From: Dysidea avara
Lineage: Eukaryota > Porifera > Demospongiae > Dictyoceratida > Dysideidae
Length of the DNA: 64,000 nt
Assembly: GCF_963678975.1 (NCBI RefSeq)
Contig: NC_089275.1
Span: 33,553,116-33,617,115 of the forward strand
Reading direction: 5' to 3'
Below, one piece after another: positions 11,640 to 23,557 of this stretch. Both the position numbers and the translations under genes were made by a program. The stretch's first letter is position 1. Each line of letters opens with the position of its first letter. Below the pieces are notes generated by a model. The model worked only from the letters and a program-made list of their open reading frames with translations. It had not been told where the DNA came from and did not search any database.

Positions 11640-12960
11640 GGGATCATGAAGTTTTGGGTTTTCTTGCCTAAAAATATCACCCTAAAACCAGCCTCAAATT
11701 TCCTTCATAACAGCTTGGCAGTATTGGTTAGACATAGCCAAGCCCAAAAATGTGACCCCAAACCCTTCCAACAAGTTTCCATGGAATTTAAAAAAAATCC
11801 TATTTAACTGAATTTTCTACTAACTAACTGATACCTTCAGCCAAGCATAACTTGATAATGGATAAGGCTATATTCAAATGGATCAATTTAATTTGACCTC
11901 CATGGGTAAATTTAAACTGCAGAAGTTTTGGTTAAAATGACCATCTAAAAGTGGTTGTAACCTGAGTAGGTATTTGAACTAAATCAGTCAAAATAACCAA
12001 GGAAGGTTAATACAACTGTTCACTTAGGATGTTGAAATAACATATTTTGGTGATTTGAGTGTGAATTGTCAAGTCTACTGTGGTAAAGTTTAGATGACCA
12101 GCTACATGGTTAAATTTACAGTACACTGGCCGTTATAACAGTTGTGTTACATCCCACAATCAAATGTGAACATGGAGAACATAGGTTTTAAATACAATTT
12201 GAAAAACTCTATAAGACCAGATATGTTTAAAGTATCAAAATGCAGTATGTAAGAATATGTGTCATAGATACATTAATTTATGTTATTACTGATGATGACT
12301 GACTTGTTAATTAATGTAAACAAACAAACAAATTAACAAATCTTTTGTGACATGGATTGATTTTACCACAGATAGTTAAAATGACCATGATGGCAAAGTT
12401 ATTTCAAACACCTGGCTAGAGGTTGAAGAAACTATAGAGCATCTGGGTAATAAAAGACTGTATCTTACAAAGTTAAAATAAACCAATACATCCTTGGGTC
12501 ATTACTACCAAAAAATCGGTCATTTGAATTGCAGGTGTGTAAAACAATCCAAAAATTTTCAACCCAAAAATTTGGGTTGTTTGTACCCATTTGAATTTAC
12601 AGTGTATACAGGCTTGATTTTCTCACTGTTCGATGTCGTTTCATCCCAAGACGTGCCTTTTCACCAACCACAGTATGTACAATGCATGTATTATGGACCT
12701 ACCTTTCTCCTCCTTTGTGTTCCAGTTCTTTTCACCGACAATGCAAAGTGTCGATTTGCAATGGCACGATATGGCTTCCATCTGGCTCTGTCATGCTTTT
12801 CATGCACATTTTCCATAGTGACTGGATTCATTGCAGAGAAGTTTCTTGTACTGTTCTTCACTTGTAACACTTTGTAATGAGCAGAGCATAGCTCCAAACG
12901 AAGCGTAATGGCCACCCCACTGTTCAGTGCGTAATTGATTATTGGGGCACACATTCAGAT
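11640..12960 (+). repeat. dispersed repeat R1, copy A, with an insertion
   Basis: Two blocks, 11640-11876 and 12607-12960, align to copy B (24766-25290) and inverted copy C (31900-32300). Shared words include TTGGCAGTATTGGTTAG / TTGGCAGTTTTGGTTAG, TGATACCTTCAG, GGCTTGATTTT and CAGTATGTACAAT. The blocks are separated by ~730 bp (11877-12606) absent from copy C, bounded by TTCAAATGG and its inverse CCATTTGAA, with TATA on both sides. This looks like a younger insertion. Overlapping open frames near 12494-12994 are not conserved in frame between copies. Confidence 0.65.
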
Positions 12961-13069
12961 GCAAAATTATTTTATGGAATGCCTGGTGCCTCACCTACCA
13001 CAATTCTTTCTTTTAATGTGGTGCACGTGGATTCAGTAGTCATGATTGTGTTATTAAAAAAGTAAACAA

Positions 13070-13374
13070 ACAAGTAGAAGGAAAAAGTAGGAATTTTAAG
13101 CTGGATTAGCAATCAAAGAATGAAAAATCAGGGAAACAAGGGAACAGCTGAAAGTTGCAAAACAAGGGAGGTTGCCTATATCTGCAGATATACTAGTGGA
13201 CATGTAATCCCTAATTCAGTCATGGTTATAGACTGAAGAGTAGGGTATATCTGCAGGTATAGGCAACCTCCATTGTCTCAGTTTCACAACTTTCAGCTGT
13301 TCCTTTGTTTCTCTGCTTTTTCATTCTTTGATCCCTAATCCAGCTTAAACTTCCTAATTTTTCCTTCTACTTGT
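13070..13374. mobile_element. foldback MITE adjoining R1 copy A
   Basis: ACAAGTAGAAGGAAAAAGTA at the left is inverted as TTTTTCCTTCTACTTGT at the right. Arms of ~130 bp also contain AAGCTGGATTAGCAATCAAA and GGAACAGCTGAAAGTTG. A related copy lies at about 25325-25560, again directly after an R1 copy. Confidence 0.8.
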
Positions 13375-13749
13375 ATATAAGGAATATGTATGTCCATACC
13401 TCCACCTCTAGTCCTAGAACTTGTAAATAGTTCCTTGATACCATTCAGGTAAAACCGCCTGGATTCCTGAAGATCAGAATCCCTGTACATCTCCTGGAGC
13501 TCTTTAAGTGGATCCTGGTTAAAAAAGTCTTTAATAAACTTGTTTCTGAGAGAGTCACCATCTTCACCAGGAAATTCTTCCATGGCAACTGCTTTTCTAA
13601 GTCTTTTGTGATGATTTCCATTTGTGTCAATAGTCATGCATTGTACTTGTGCTTTACGATAACCACGATCATTTACATGTATATGTGGATCACTTTTATC
13701 TGGTGGCATTGAAGGTTGTTCCTCTTTGTGCTGGCCATTGTTCTTGATC
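13371..13749 (-). CDS. unrecognised protein-coding exon
   Basis: The minus-strand frame runs about 125 codons with normal amino-acid composition, unlike neighbouring repeat frames. It includes DRGYRKAQVQCMTIDTNG, EEFPGEDGDSLRNKFIKDFF and KELFTSSRTRGGGMDIHIPY. An acceptor (CCTAATGTAG) precedes it at 13750. The candidate donor GTAGAA falls exactly at the end of the neighbouring foldback MITE (ACAAGTAGAAGG), so the exon is either cut off by the element or spliced from a donor the element supplies. I do not recognise the family and no partner exon was found nearby. Confidence 0.45.
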
Positions 13750-13768
13750 CTACATTAGGAAATGGCCA

Positions 13769-13772
13769 TTTG

Positions 13773-13856
<84 letters not shown>
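13769..13856. repeat. (CA)n microsatellite
   Basis: Pure CA tract of about 88 bp, directly upstream (on the minus strand) of the exon ending at 13749. Confidence 0.97.
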
Positions 13857-13858
<2 letters not shown>

Positions 13859-13959
13859 CTGATGTCAGGAATTTTATTAATGCAATAAATGTATATATAC
13901 TTGAGGAGGGATCAACTAGTGGAGCAGGGGAGGTGCAGCTTGTTACTAATGCATGAATG

Positions 13960-15219
13960 AAGTACAGATTAAATGTCTACTAATATAGTTGCAATAATAT
14001 TGTAGGTGACACCTTTGTTTATTTCTATGATCCTTACTCAAGTTTTAAGATACCTATTTTGTGCTTTATGTAACATGATTGTGCCTGGTGAACCTGAGCA
14101 TACCACATCAAAGGTAAGAATGACTCCAAACACATTGTAACATAAATGCTTGGACCAATTACTGTATGCCTTGAGAAAATAGCTCAATATTATAGAGAGA
14201 AACTCTGTATTCAAGCTTAATAATTATATTAAGTTATCAAAAAAGTTAACAGTTTTGTGAGGATATTTTGGATGGCGTATAAATGTAAGTGACTGCTCTA
14301 TTAGATTACCTTGGTTTTCTACAGTGTGCAAAGAAAGTTAATGGTAGAGTACAATAATAAAGTGTTTGATATGAAATGCAGTAATAATGCATAATATTCA
14401 TGTTTTGCTAGCTTTTTGGTGCACACATATGCAATTTAATTTGAAAAATGTCCTATTATGCAGGCATAATTTTTGATGCTTTTAAAACCTATTATGCTCA
14501 AAATCATGCTGACATAGTTAGTGCAAGCCTATTAAAAATACAGTATGTACCCCTGCTATCAATCCAGTCACTACAGATGGTCCCTTGTTATGAACAAGAA
14601 GCCATTATTGTTACCATGCCTACATGGTAGTGGAGAAAAATTGGACACAAAGGCAGACTAAAGTAAGCCCACGATGTATAATAATACAGTATGTGTAGAC
14701 TGTGCTAGGCAAAAAAGCACATCTCAATCCTAAGTGTTGATTAATAGTAAAGAAATCAAGCACGCAGTGTCGAGCTACTATATACAGTGCTTGACTGAAG
14801 GCATAAGTTGGTCAGCTAGTTGAAAATTTAGTACACATAAAATAGATCCATGACTTAATGTATCACTATGCAACTTTTGATGTGTATAAAATGCTTTATA
14901 ACAGACAGAACAGCTATTCTTGTCCTCCGGTAGTAGTACCAATGGGTATCCCTTGAGGAAATGGTCATGTGTATCAAGTGTTGATGATATCACAGTTGTG
15001 CAGTGACATTATGAGCATTGCAAAAAGTGCATGATTTGTGATCCCTTATGCCAGCTGTGTTTCAAGAATCTTCCCAGAAAATACAGCATATCAGGGAATA
15101 ATTTCAGGAATAATCAGTGAAAAACAAAAGAAATGCTAGCAAGAACCTGAAAAACACATTTCACATTCCATGGTTCCATATTTATGGAGCACGCTCTTAT
15201 ACGTAGTGAAAACCAATTA
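13960..15219. other. non-coding stretch
   Basis: No gene was recognised. A GACTGCTCTATTAGA word lies at about 14291. Words such as CCTATTATGC and ATTATGCTCAAAA at 14450-14510 resemble the hAT MITEs at 56.4-57.3 kb and may be a fragment of that family. Confidence 0.45.
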
Positions 15220-15227
15220 ATCTACAG

Positions 15228-15616
15228 TAGGGCTGGGCGGTATTGGAGTTTTGCTTCATGATATATCGTGCAGAAATATATCACGATATTACTATTTATC
15301 GCGGTTATTAAAGATGACTGCTATATTAGAGTAGCTGACTGCTTTATTAGGGTATCTCGATCCTAGCTGACTGTTCTATTAGAGTATCTCGATCTTTGTA
15401 AAAAAAATTGACTAGCTAGTACTAGGTCCTTGTTTGCAGTAGTATCACGTGTGCATTATAACAACCTTAAGGGCTTAATAAGCTGTCACAAACACTAAAA
15501 ATCGTAATAATATCGATATCGTGATATTATCGTTTCACCGAAATCTACGCGATACAGATATCGTTTCATTGCAATACCGCGGTATTACTATAATACCGAG
15601 AAACCGCCCAGCCCTA
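15228..15616. mobile_element. hAT-type MITE, 389 bp, perfect 8 bp target duplication
   Basis: The left end is TAGGGCTGGGCGGTATT and the right end is its inverse, AATACCG...ACCGCCCAGCCCTA. The flanking 8-mers are identical (ATCTACAG at 15220-15227 and 15617-15624). TAGGG-type TIRs with 8 bp duplications are typical of hAT elements. The interior has GATATATCG/ATATCGATATCG palindromes and three tandem copies of the GACTGCTCTATTAGAGTATC motif. There is no coding capacity. Confidence 0.92.
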
Positions 15617-15676
15617 ATCTACAGTATTATGTACACTGTAAGTTGAATGTACATATGTGGAGAGCTTGTCTCTTAC

Positions 15677-17493
15677 AAGTAGCTACACAGAAAAATTTGG
15701 AATTTTCTACTAGAGTAGGGAGCATAGCACATTGATAAAAAGTACTGAAACAAATTGGAGTAGGCACGATATTAAATCACAGTGAAACAATAAGAAGTGT
15801 TATATCCCTACTGTGCATTCAATACTAGAAATTTGAGGTCATGGGCCTACTGATTAAAAATTAAATTGACATACAGTATTGGATTGTCAATACATCTCAA
15901 ATAGCGGTGTACAATTTCCGCTCTGCAGTGAAGGTAATGAAATTTTGTATAATAGAGGTTAAATGACCCATTTGGTAGGATTGAAGTCCGTCTACATGTG
16001 GCAATACAGACTATGGTTCGGTAGGCCCAAATGTATGGGTTTAACATACAATAAACTCACTCACCCTACGAAGTCGGTTGAGTCTGTATATAACCAATCA
16101 TTTTCACCTTATTATTAACGCGTAGGCTAAAACCTTCGCTAAATACAGCCATCTACTTATGGTTCCAGGCCGTCCATAAATGTCCAGCGGTGCTCCAACA
16201 AATTAGAAACTGCTTCAGTCTATGACGTATTGCCTACGTCATTCGTCATTAATAGGCAAATCCAGCACTGACCTTACTTAGAAAGCTCAATCCAACTAAT
16301 TATAGGTGTTCTGTTTTCTCCAGCAAGTAAACTACGAAAGTAGTAGCTAGCTGAAACTGGCGCCAAATGAGATAGTCTACTTTTCAGGGTATATTAAAAT
16401 CACGTACATCGAACTAGAAAATGCTTGTAATAAAATCAGCAGACTATGATGGGTGCTGTTTTAAAGTAAGGAGTTTTGAGCATATATGCACGTACACAGT
16501 ACAAAACCTAGAGCATGCTTTAGCATGCTCTCGTCTAGGGGGGTCTGGGGGCATGCCCCCACAGAAGATTTTTTGAGAATTTACCCATCTAAGGTTAAAT
16601 CTGGTGTAAATTTGGACCAAAAATTGCTCGACTAGTTATGCTAGCGATAATAACAAAGCAAAACGACTGAAGTATGATGTGATAGACCAGCTTCCTCCAG
16701 GACAAGACACTTATGGCGTACGCGTTGTGATACAGACTACATTATAGTCAATCAACTCAATTAATTTAAAAATGCAATAACATGCACACATGCATGCACA
16801 TTAGAAACAATCATCAGTTTAGTCGGTGACTTGTGGCTTCCGGATGAATGGTTTTGTATAGACGAGCTGCAGGCTATAAAGGAACATGTACTTGTAAATT
16901 ACAACAGAAATTGAAAAAAAAAAAGAAACCAACAGTTTATATATCACACAATGTTCCTTAACTGAGAAAGTTAAAGCACACAAACAGTTATTTCGAGTAT
17001 CCCTTTGATGTGGTTAACACTCTAATTTATGAGGTATAAATGTGCCATGATTAAACCATGCAGACACAGACACACACTACATACACAGTATGGCTTTGAA
17101 GTGTACTAAGTGGAAGCAAATTTTGAGGTTATAGTGCAAGATAATATCGTGGTTAGGGACTAAATGGCTTCAAACCCTTTGGAATGTGTTGGTTTCAATC
17201 ATTAGACATTTATTCCAACACATGCATAGCTTTAAAAACATCGCATTCAAAAGTGATTGTATTATATGAATATTTTACACAGGTTGTCTACACTAATGCA
17301 CACGACCAAAAAATGTACTAAATTTCTGGTAATGTTCCATTATGGTATCTTGAACACAGTAGGGATATAACATTTCTTATTGTTTTACTGTGATTTAATA
17401 TCATGGACTATTCCAACTTGTTTCAGTACTTTTTATTGAAGTGCTATGGTTCCTACTCTAGTTGAAAATTCCAAATTTTTCTGTGTACTTGTT
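15677..17493. mobile_element. long-TIR element (~1.8 kb, ~150 bp TIRs)
   Basis: Sequence 15677-15830 (with ACACAGAAAAATTTGGAATT and GTTATATCCCTACTGTG) is inverted at 17340-17493 with scattered mismatches. The ~1.5 kb interior shows no recognised protein. A minus-strand frame of 66 codons at 15847-16047 has no known motif. The interior also contains GAGCATGCTTTAGCATGCTC and GGGGGCATGCCCCC, short palindromes shared with the hAT element at 33.1 kb. No clear target duplication was seen. Confidence 0.7.
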
Positions 17494-17511
17494 TGTTAAC
17501 ATTTTTTTGTA

Positions 17512-17580
17512 CGATGTGTCTAGAGCTCCGGCAGCCGGAGGTGGTTTGCCAATGCTACAGCTCCGTCAGTTCATCACGTG
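17512..17580 (+). repeat. left TIR of the MULE element
   Basis: It contains the palindromic CTCCGGCAGCCGGAG near the outer end and CACGTG at the inner end. It matches the right TIR over the whole length with few differences. Confidence 0.85.
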
Positions 17581-17976
17581 CCATAGATATTAAGCGGGGG
17601 CCCGTATCAGTAGCCTTAGCACCAATAGTGCTGCGTACTTTCAGTTGAAGACCACCAATACTTCGTACTTGAGGCCAGCTTGATCCATTGAAGTGGAAGA
17701 AAGTACCGGAATAAAAAGCTAGCGGAGGACTGAAAAGTGACTGGTTTTCTACAGGGGAGCCGGAAAGTGTCCACTGGATTTTTAAGTCCGTGTTTTAAGT
17801 GTTATAGGTACTCCTCATGAACAATGAAGTGTGGTGATCCACTTCAAATTAGCTACTGATCGTCATCATTAGTAACTACTCATGCAGTGCAAGTTGAAAA
17901 GTCTGGTTAACAAATCTTTTATTATTTTATTTATTATTAACACTTTACAGTGACCAGCACTGAAGGTCTACAGCAA

Positions 17977-20075
17977 CATATCAGACAATTCAATGTATTT
18001 TAATGTCATTCAGCTGCAGTATGAAAATGTACTGTTTGTTCAATTAGAATTTTAAAATAAAACTGATTCTAAAAAAACCTGTTAATTTTAGCAACTTTTA
18101 TATGCTCACCTGTATAGCACATATATCATATACGGGTGGGAGGGTGCGGAGGGGAGGGGTGGTAGGCCGCCCACGCACAAGAAGTGGTTGACAGTGAAAA
18201 AACAGTCTATAAGTATCATACAACTGTTTAAATATATACGTTCTTTGATATTGTATATGCATTAGTTTGCCAGTGATAGGTATTAACGGCGAAAAGAATG
18301 TAATGAATTGTCCGCCCACGCCCAATTTGCGCCTTCGTTAAAATGGCCTTGCTCAAAGACGATTAAATGTCTATGACATAGTTTTCTGTATAAATACTTT
18401 GGTTTGTTTATCATGCTGTAATATTGTGCTGCTGTGTTATGCTATAATAATATTAATGCTTATATTATTTAATGATGTTTGTTTCTATTACTTTAGTGCA
18501 CGGTGGGAGGTGGAAGCGTCCATGATGACGATTGGGCAATGTGCAAATAAGGTGAGTGTATGCTTTGTAAAAAGAAGCCCACGTAGCTGTGCAGGGCTCA
18601 TCTTCTGTACAGCTCATCTTCTGTACAGATCAGTTTCTGTATAGTCTTTCATTATTTTATTTTTCCCGAGGGGTAGCCAACTCCCACGCAAAACACAGAA
18701 ATGGTGTACCAGAGGGATTGCCAATGCCCACGCAAAGCACCCAAATGGTGTGTACAAGACTCCCAATCTTTATGTATTTTTAAAAGCATTTAGTGAGATT
18801 TCTAACTAGTAACTACCTGTACAGTTGTTGATCTACATCTTGTTCTAGTTATTCATGATCGATCATTGTCTACTTTCTCCATTATTTTTACATGATTTTG
18901 GATTTAGGATTTGGTTTCTAATACATTTGTGTATTTCTGATTGGATTTCTCACATAGCATACAAGAGTCCCAAGGCATTGGCTACCCCTCGCTTTTTACC
19001 AAAAGCCAGTTCATCTCTAGTTGACAAAGATAGTGTGACCATCTAATTATGATATTTCAATCTAAATTAAATTCTTGATCACAGATACACATTTCCCTTG
19101 TTGCTATATGTGGCGCACCACAAAATTAACCAATGTAAACAACCATTACCATACCTTGTAGTGTTTTATTTTTATGTGAATATGTATTGAAGTGTGTGTG
19201 TAGTGTGTGTTTGTGTGTAGTGTGTGTGTAGTGTGTGTGTGTGTGTGTGTAGTGTGTGTGTGTAGTGTGTGTGTAGTGTGTGTGTGTAGTGTGTGTGTGT
19301 GTGTGTGTGTAGTGTGTGTGTGTGTGTAGTATGTGTGTGTGTGTAGTGTGTGCATGATAAAGATTTTTTAAATTCACCAATTTAAATGTGACTGTTTTTC
19401 CACAGATTTATATGTTGGAGAACTGCATGCAAACAACTAACTTGAAATTTTTATAATGACCATTTTTTTAAAAATATTTATTTGATTACATGTACAAAAT
19501 ACAAAGATGTATCACGTGATCAAAACAGTTATTAGCATGATGTACAAGGACTATTGACCATTGAAAAGTTGATGAATTAAACATTCAAGAACGGAATGCT
19601 TCTCCATTGCAACTCGCCCACGCAATGCGCGCGCGTCACTAATAATCAGTGCTCAGCCGGGGTATGCGACTATTGGATTGAAATGGTGATTTTTATAAAA
19701 TTATTTGTACCGTGTAAAACGTTCATCACGAATGGTATAGCTAGCTGAAGTATTCAAGAAAGGATAGATCTAGCCTGGTATAACCTGGATTCGTTAAAAA
19801 GTTCGCGCCTGGATTGTTGGGGTGAGCCAATATTTTCATTGCCAATGGTTCTATGTGTAATGTTAAACCCCCTACTTTGTACCATGAAGAAGGCCGTATT
19901 AAGCTGTTACATTTTACGTGAAAGTAGATGTCATGCTGGCCATTCCTACTAGAACCTGGAAAAGGTTAAAAAGTTACCTGGCGCTCCATAACAGAGCCTT
20001 GAAAACCTGCTTCCAGTGTAGACGCGTGTATCTTGTCAATAAAATTTTTTTTATTAAAAGTCGCTTAATTGTTGG
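17977..20075 (+). mobile_element. 2.1 kb TIR element, copy 1 (inverted partner at 44167-46940)
   Basis: The same sequence, inverted, occupies 44167-46940 with only scattered differences. The outer ends resemble a TIR: CATATCAGACAATT at 17977 and, inverted at the right, CATATCCAACAATTAAGCG. No open frame is long or family-like. It contains a GT-rich microsatellite (19190-19352). Flanks show no duplicated target. The 662 bp insertion found in the second copy is missing here (empty site near 18824-18836). Confidence 0.8.
19190..19352. repeat. GT microsatellite with TAGTG interruptions
   Basis: (GT)n broken by regular TAGTGTGTG units. It corresponds to the longer CA tract at 44895-45085 in the inverted copy. 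Confidence 0.95.
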
Positions 20076-20148
20076 ATATGACATGTTCCTCTGAATGTAG
20101 AGGGAGCTTGCATGGTTAAATAGCTGCCAGACTAATTATCAAGCTCAA

Positions 20149-20445
20149 TGGCGGATCCAGGATGGGGCATTTGGGGCAAATGCCCCCCCCCCCTTCAAGA
20201 AATTGCATACAAGATCGAGATACTCTAATAGAGCAGTCGATTACTCTAATAAAGCAGTCACAATGTTCATGAGGCAGTGTAGCTTTCCTATGAAGCTATA
20301 AATAGGATTTTATTGTACATAACAGACGTGATATATTTGGTAAAGGATAACTACTATTATTGTTGCGACCTTTTTTTTTGTTTTGGTCTTCAACTGTTTT
20401 TCAGCAAGGTGCCCCCCCTCTTTCCAAACTCTGGATCCGCCCCTG
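20149..20445. mobile_element. hAT-like relic with GGCGGATCC ends
   Basis: GGCGGATCCAGGATGGGGC at the left and CTCTGGATCCGCCCCT at the right match the TIR of the element at 33142-34005. Flanking 8-mers AAGCTCAA and AAGCTAAG agree at 6 of 8. The interior carries two inverted copies of the CTCTAATAGAGCAGTC motif. Confidence 0.7.
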
Positions 20446-20449
20446 AAGC

Positions 20450-21319
20450 TAAGCTGAGTCGTGATCATTGGGTGAAGCCAGATTATAGTATACTACTATA
20501 GAGTTTGATGTATCAGTGTTGCTGCTATAAGACCATTCTCAAAACAAGGAGAATTTTAAGCTTTTCAAGATTAAATTTGAGGGTACTTTTGCTGGTTGAG
20601 CATGCTATTTTAAAGGTCAACCTGCCTTAGAGACTTTTAAAGCTTGAAATTGAATTTAAGGACAAGTGAAAGTTAATGAATTACTTTAAAAACAGGCATA
20701 ATTTAAGACACTTGGGCTCTTGGATATCAAACTTAATAGTCAGTTCAGCACTACAAGTGTGAAAGTTAATGTGTTCGGTGCATGCAGTTTTAACCTGGGA
20801 AATATTTACATATTAGCTAGACTGTCTCAAGATCGAACTGATCTACATACAGTGTAATTGTCACTCACAATTTAAGGGGTGTATCTGAGATTTTGGGAAG
20901 GTATTACATCTACATATTATAACATCAAGTTGCAGCTCTCCAACATGGAACAATTTCAAGTACTGCTCAAGTTCTCCTGTAGTCAAAAGATCAATATTTG
21001 AAATAGTGAAACCAACTTTTTAACAAATTCTCCACATCAAGAAAAATGGAGTCAACAGATCCGACTCCAAAGTTTTACATCCCAATCTGTAAAGTGTCCA
21101 CAAATTCCATTGTATACACACATATCTACTGTATGCACACACCATGTCATTCTGTATATTGTCTATATACCAGGAAAGTGATTATTATTTTTAGTTGTCA
21201 TTTACTGGCTGCACCTTTTATAGTACAGAATTGATCATTTGAACTATAACAGTACAGCAAAGAAGAAATTTCTTAAATTAATTAATGTTTGACTACTTCG
21301 TGAAATAATCTTGGGCTAC
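20450..21319. other. non-coding stretch downstream of the transposase gene
   Basis: No exon, RNA or repeat was recognised. It lies 3' of the PHD exon, so it may include untranslated sequence. No convincing polyadenylation context was singled out. Confidence 0.4.
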
Positions 21320-21702
21320 CTATTGGTCAGCAGATTCTTCAAAGCATGAGCGGCATATCCATACTCTCCTCTTTGGTGATCTTTAGAGACCAACACAATT
21401 AAAGTGGTACCATACTAAGCAGCTTTCACAAACAATTGAATTCTGTTCATCGTCAATTATCTCCCTTGTTCATCTTCCACAATACCATGTGGGATTGGCT
21501 TGAATTATAGATACTACACTGTTAATAGCTGCCCATGCTTCCCGGGTGCAATACTTCCTGCACATATCTAAGCAGACATTTTCATCAGTGCATGATGATG
21601 AAACCATCTCAGGTCTCATTTCTACATCATACTCTTCTATAATTCGGCTCCCATCTATGGCGTCCTTTGCAATTTGTAGATCAACAAACCAGGTTAAAAT
21701 CA
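21320..21702 (-). pseudogene. exon 11: PHD-type finger with two in-frame stops
   Basis: It starts VILTWFVDLQIAKDAIDGSR and continues in one frame to the terminal TAG at 21320-21322. The finger reads NPTWYCGR, stop, TREIIDDEQNSIVCESCLVW, YHFNCVGL, stop, RSPKRRVWICRSCFE. The TGA (21470-21472) sits where a zinc-ligand Cys is expected; TGT or TGC to TGA is a single change. The TAA lies at 21383-21385. Everything between and after still fits a PHD Cys4-His-Cys3 pattern, so the exon decayed recently. Confidence 0.8.
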
Positions 21703-21754
21703 CTAAAAATGAAAACATCTTCCAAGATCCACACAGGTTATTTAACATACATAC

Positions 21755-21904
21755 CAAGTTCTTTTTGCTTAGCACCTTTGTATAGGAATGACACAGGCCT
21801 GCTTCCTCTGGACTTCTTTCTAGGGAGACCAATAACAGTCTTGTCAGATCCTTTAGGTCTTCCTCTCTTTCGCATTTTACTAGGTAACCTAATACTTTGT
21901 AACT
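21755..21904 (-). CDS. exon 10: AT-hook-like basic block
   Basis: It encodes LPSKMRKRGRPKGSDKTVIG followed by LPRKKSRGSR. RGRPKG is an AT-hook core that binds the minor groove. Phase 1 at both ends; a 52 bp intron separates it from exon 11. Confidence 0.88.
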
Positions 21905-22529
21905 CTGTGGATGCAATCAGATTGTGATAAATGTTTTGCAAGTTTGTACCACAGTTCCAATACCATCCCTGGTAATTTACTGATTACACACACACACACA
22001 ATACACATACTATACACAAACATGCACACACACAACACATACTGTATTACCGTAAAACAGGAAAAGTTTGTCGTCAAAAGATTTTCATCGCTGGCTGTAT
22101 CGATGAAAATTAAAACAACGAATTATTGTTAACTATTATATGGATAATTCGTGTATACAAATATTAACGTATAGCTAGCTATTCCGTCAAAAGTGACAAA
22201 AATATGTAGCATAGAAATTTTAATAGACGAAAATTTTCTGCATTGAAATTTTCCTGATTTACGGTATATGTACACTTGCACAAAGCAAATGCAAGAATCA
22301 AACCCTTCAATTACCATACTATATACATCAAAATTACCTAGTGGACACTGGGAGTTGTAACATCAAATGGCTACCATCAAACCCTTCAACTACCACACTA
22401 TGTACATCAAAATTACCTAGTGGACACTGGGAGTTGTAACATGAAATGGCTACCAGGTGTTAACTCAGGAAGCAAATGCCAACTATTCATGTCGGGTGAA
22501 GGTTGGCTAACAATACCTTCAAGTGTGAG

Positions 22530-22734
22530 ACATGATACAACCCCTTGTATTTTATTAGTCTTGCCCCAATAGGATTTGACTTTTAGCACCTGAGTAATGC
22601 AAAGTCATCAGGTCCCAATGAGCAGCTAAGTAATGTGAAGAAAATTTCTTGCTCAAGGAAACAACAGTAACTGCATAACCAGGTACTGAACCTAGAATGT
22701 TTTGACTATCAGGCAGGTGTTCTAGCCACTTGGC
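22530..22734 (-). repeat. tRNA-derived SINE, copy in intron
   Basis: On the minus strand the head is CCAAGTGGCTAGAACACCTG with a B-box-like GGTTCAGTACC. The body contains TTTCCTTGAGCAAGAAATTT. Related copies occur at 53.6 and 63.1-63.5 kb. A (ACGC)n tract adjoins the head. Confidence 0.7.
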
Positions 22735-22737
22735 TCA

Positions 22738-22809
<72 letters not shown>

Positions 22810-22812
22810 CAC
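22735..22812. repeat. (ACGC)n microsatellite
   Basis: About 19 tandem ACGC tetramers adjoining the SINE head. Confidence 0.97.
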
Positions 22813-22918
22813 ACATCATTTACACCAATGCTTCTAGTTTTCACTGTGTCTACCAATGGTACAGGCAGCTGATATCCTATGCAAAATTTGAGTAAGTAGT
22901 CATTAAACTACAAAGTAC

Positions 22919-23068
22919 CTTGATCATGATGATCATTCTTTTCAAGTAGGTGATTTTCTGTAGTGTTTACTTCACTATTTCTTGTACCATCACTTTCATT
23001 ATCACCATGGCTGGTACTTGATCCACTACTATTACTACAAACAGCATCAGATTGTGTCGTACATGTAC
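22919..23068 (-). CDS. exon 9: Ser/acidic linker
   Basis: It encodes SSGSSTSHGDNESDGTRNS and a His/Asp-rich end. It is 150 nt, phase 1 at both ends. Confidence 0.72.
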
Positions 23069-23123
23069 CTATCAAAAGAGTTCATTGCATAAGTGCTGAA
23101 AATGTTTGTCAGTCCACACTCAC

Positions 23124-23261
23124 CAGCATTCTCAACAGCTTGACTGCCTTCATTCCTAGCATTCTGATTAGCACTGTGACCTTCACTGACACAACCAACA
23201 AGGGATTGACTTGCAGTAACAGCAACAGTTCCTCTTTGGTCACTGCAGTGCTGATCTTGAG
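23124..23261 (-). CDS. exon 8: low-complexity linker
   Basis: It encodes a Gln/Ser/Asn-rich linker starting AQDQHCSDQRGTVAVTASQS. Acceptor TTTATGCAG and donor GTGAGTG keep phase 1. Confidence 0.75.
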
Positions 23262-23308
23262 CTGCATAAATATCATAAAAATATTAACAAATACGGGTGA
23301 TTACATAC

Positions 23309-23504
23309 CTGCACAAAGAATTGCATCCCTTCCAGATGCCCATACATCTCTCAAGGTCTGTAGCAAAGTGTACCTTCTTGTGAATTCAGTCATGCCAACC
23401 TCGGAAGAAAGAGAAGCTAACTCCACAGCAACAATATGGCTTTTATGGTATTTCTGGTGCTGTGTTAAACATGACCGTTGTGGTCCATGCCCAATACTTG
23501 AAAT
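23309..23504 (-). CDS. exon 7: post-SWIM helical region
   Basis: It encodes KYHKSHIVAVELASLSSEVG and FTRRYTLLQTLRDVWASGRD. A conserved 'LASL-SE...G...F..R...L' helix pair follows the SWIM finger in ZSWIM3-like proteins. Confidence 0.85.
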
Positions 23505-23557
23505 CTGTACATACAATTATAGTGAATTTTATAGCTGTATAATCATATACTACTCAC

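Noticed and set aside
12494-12994. Several overlapping frames up to 127 codons
   Set aside because: They lie in repeat R1 and are not preserved in copies B and C.
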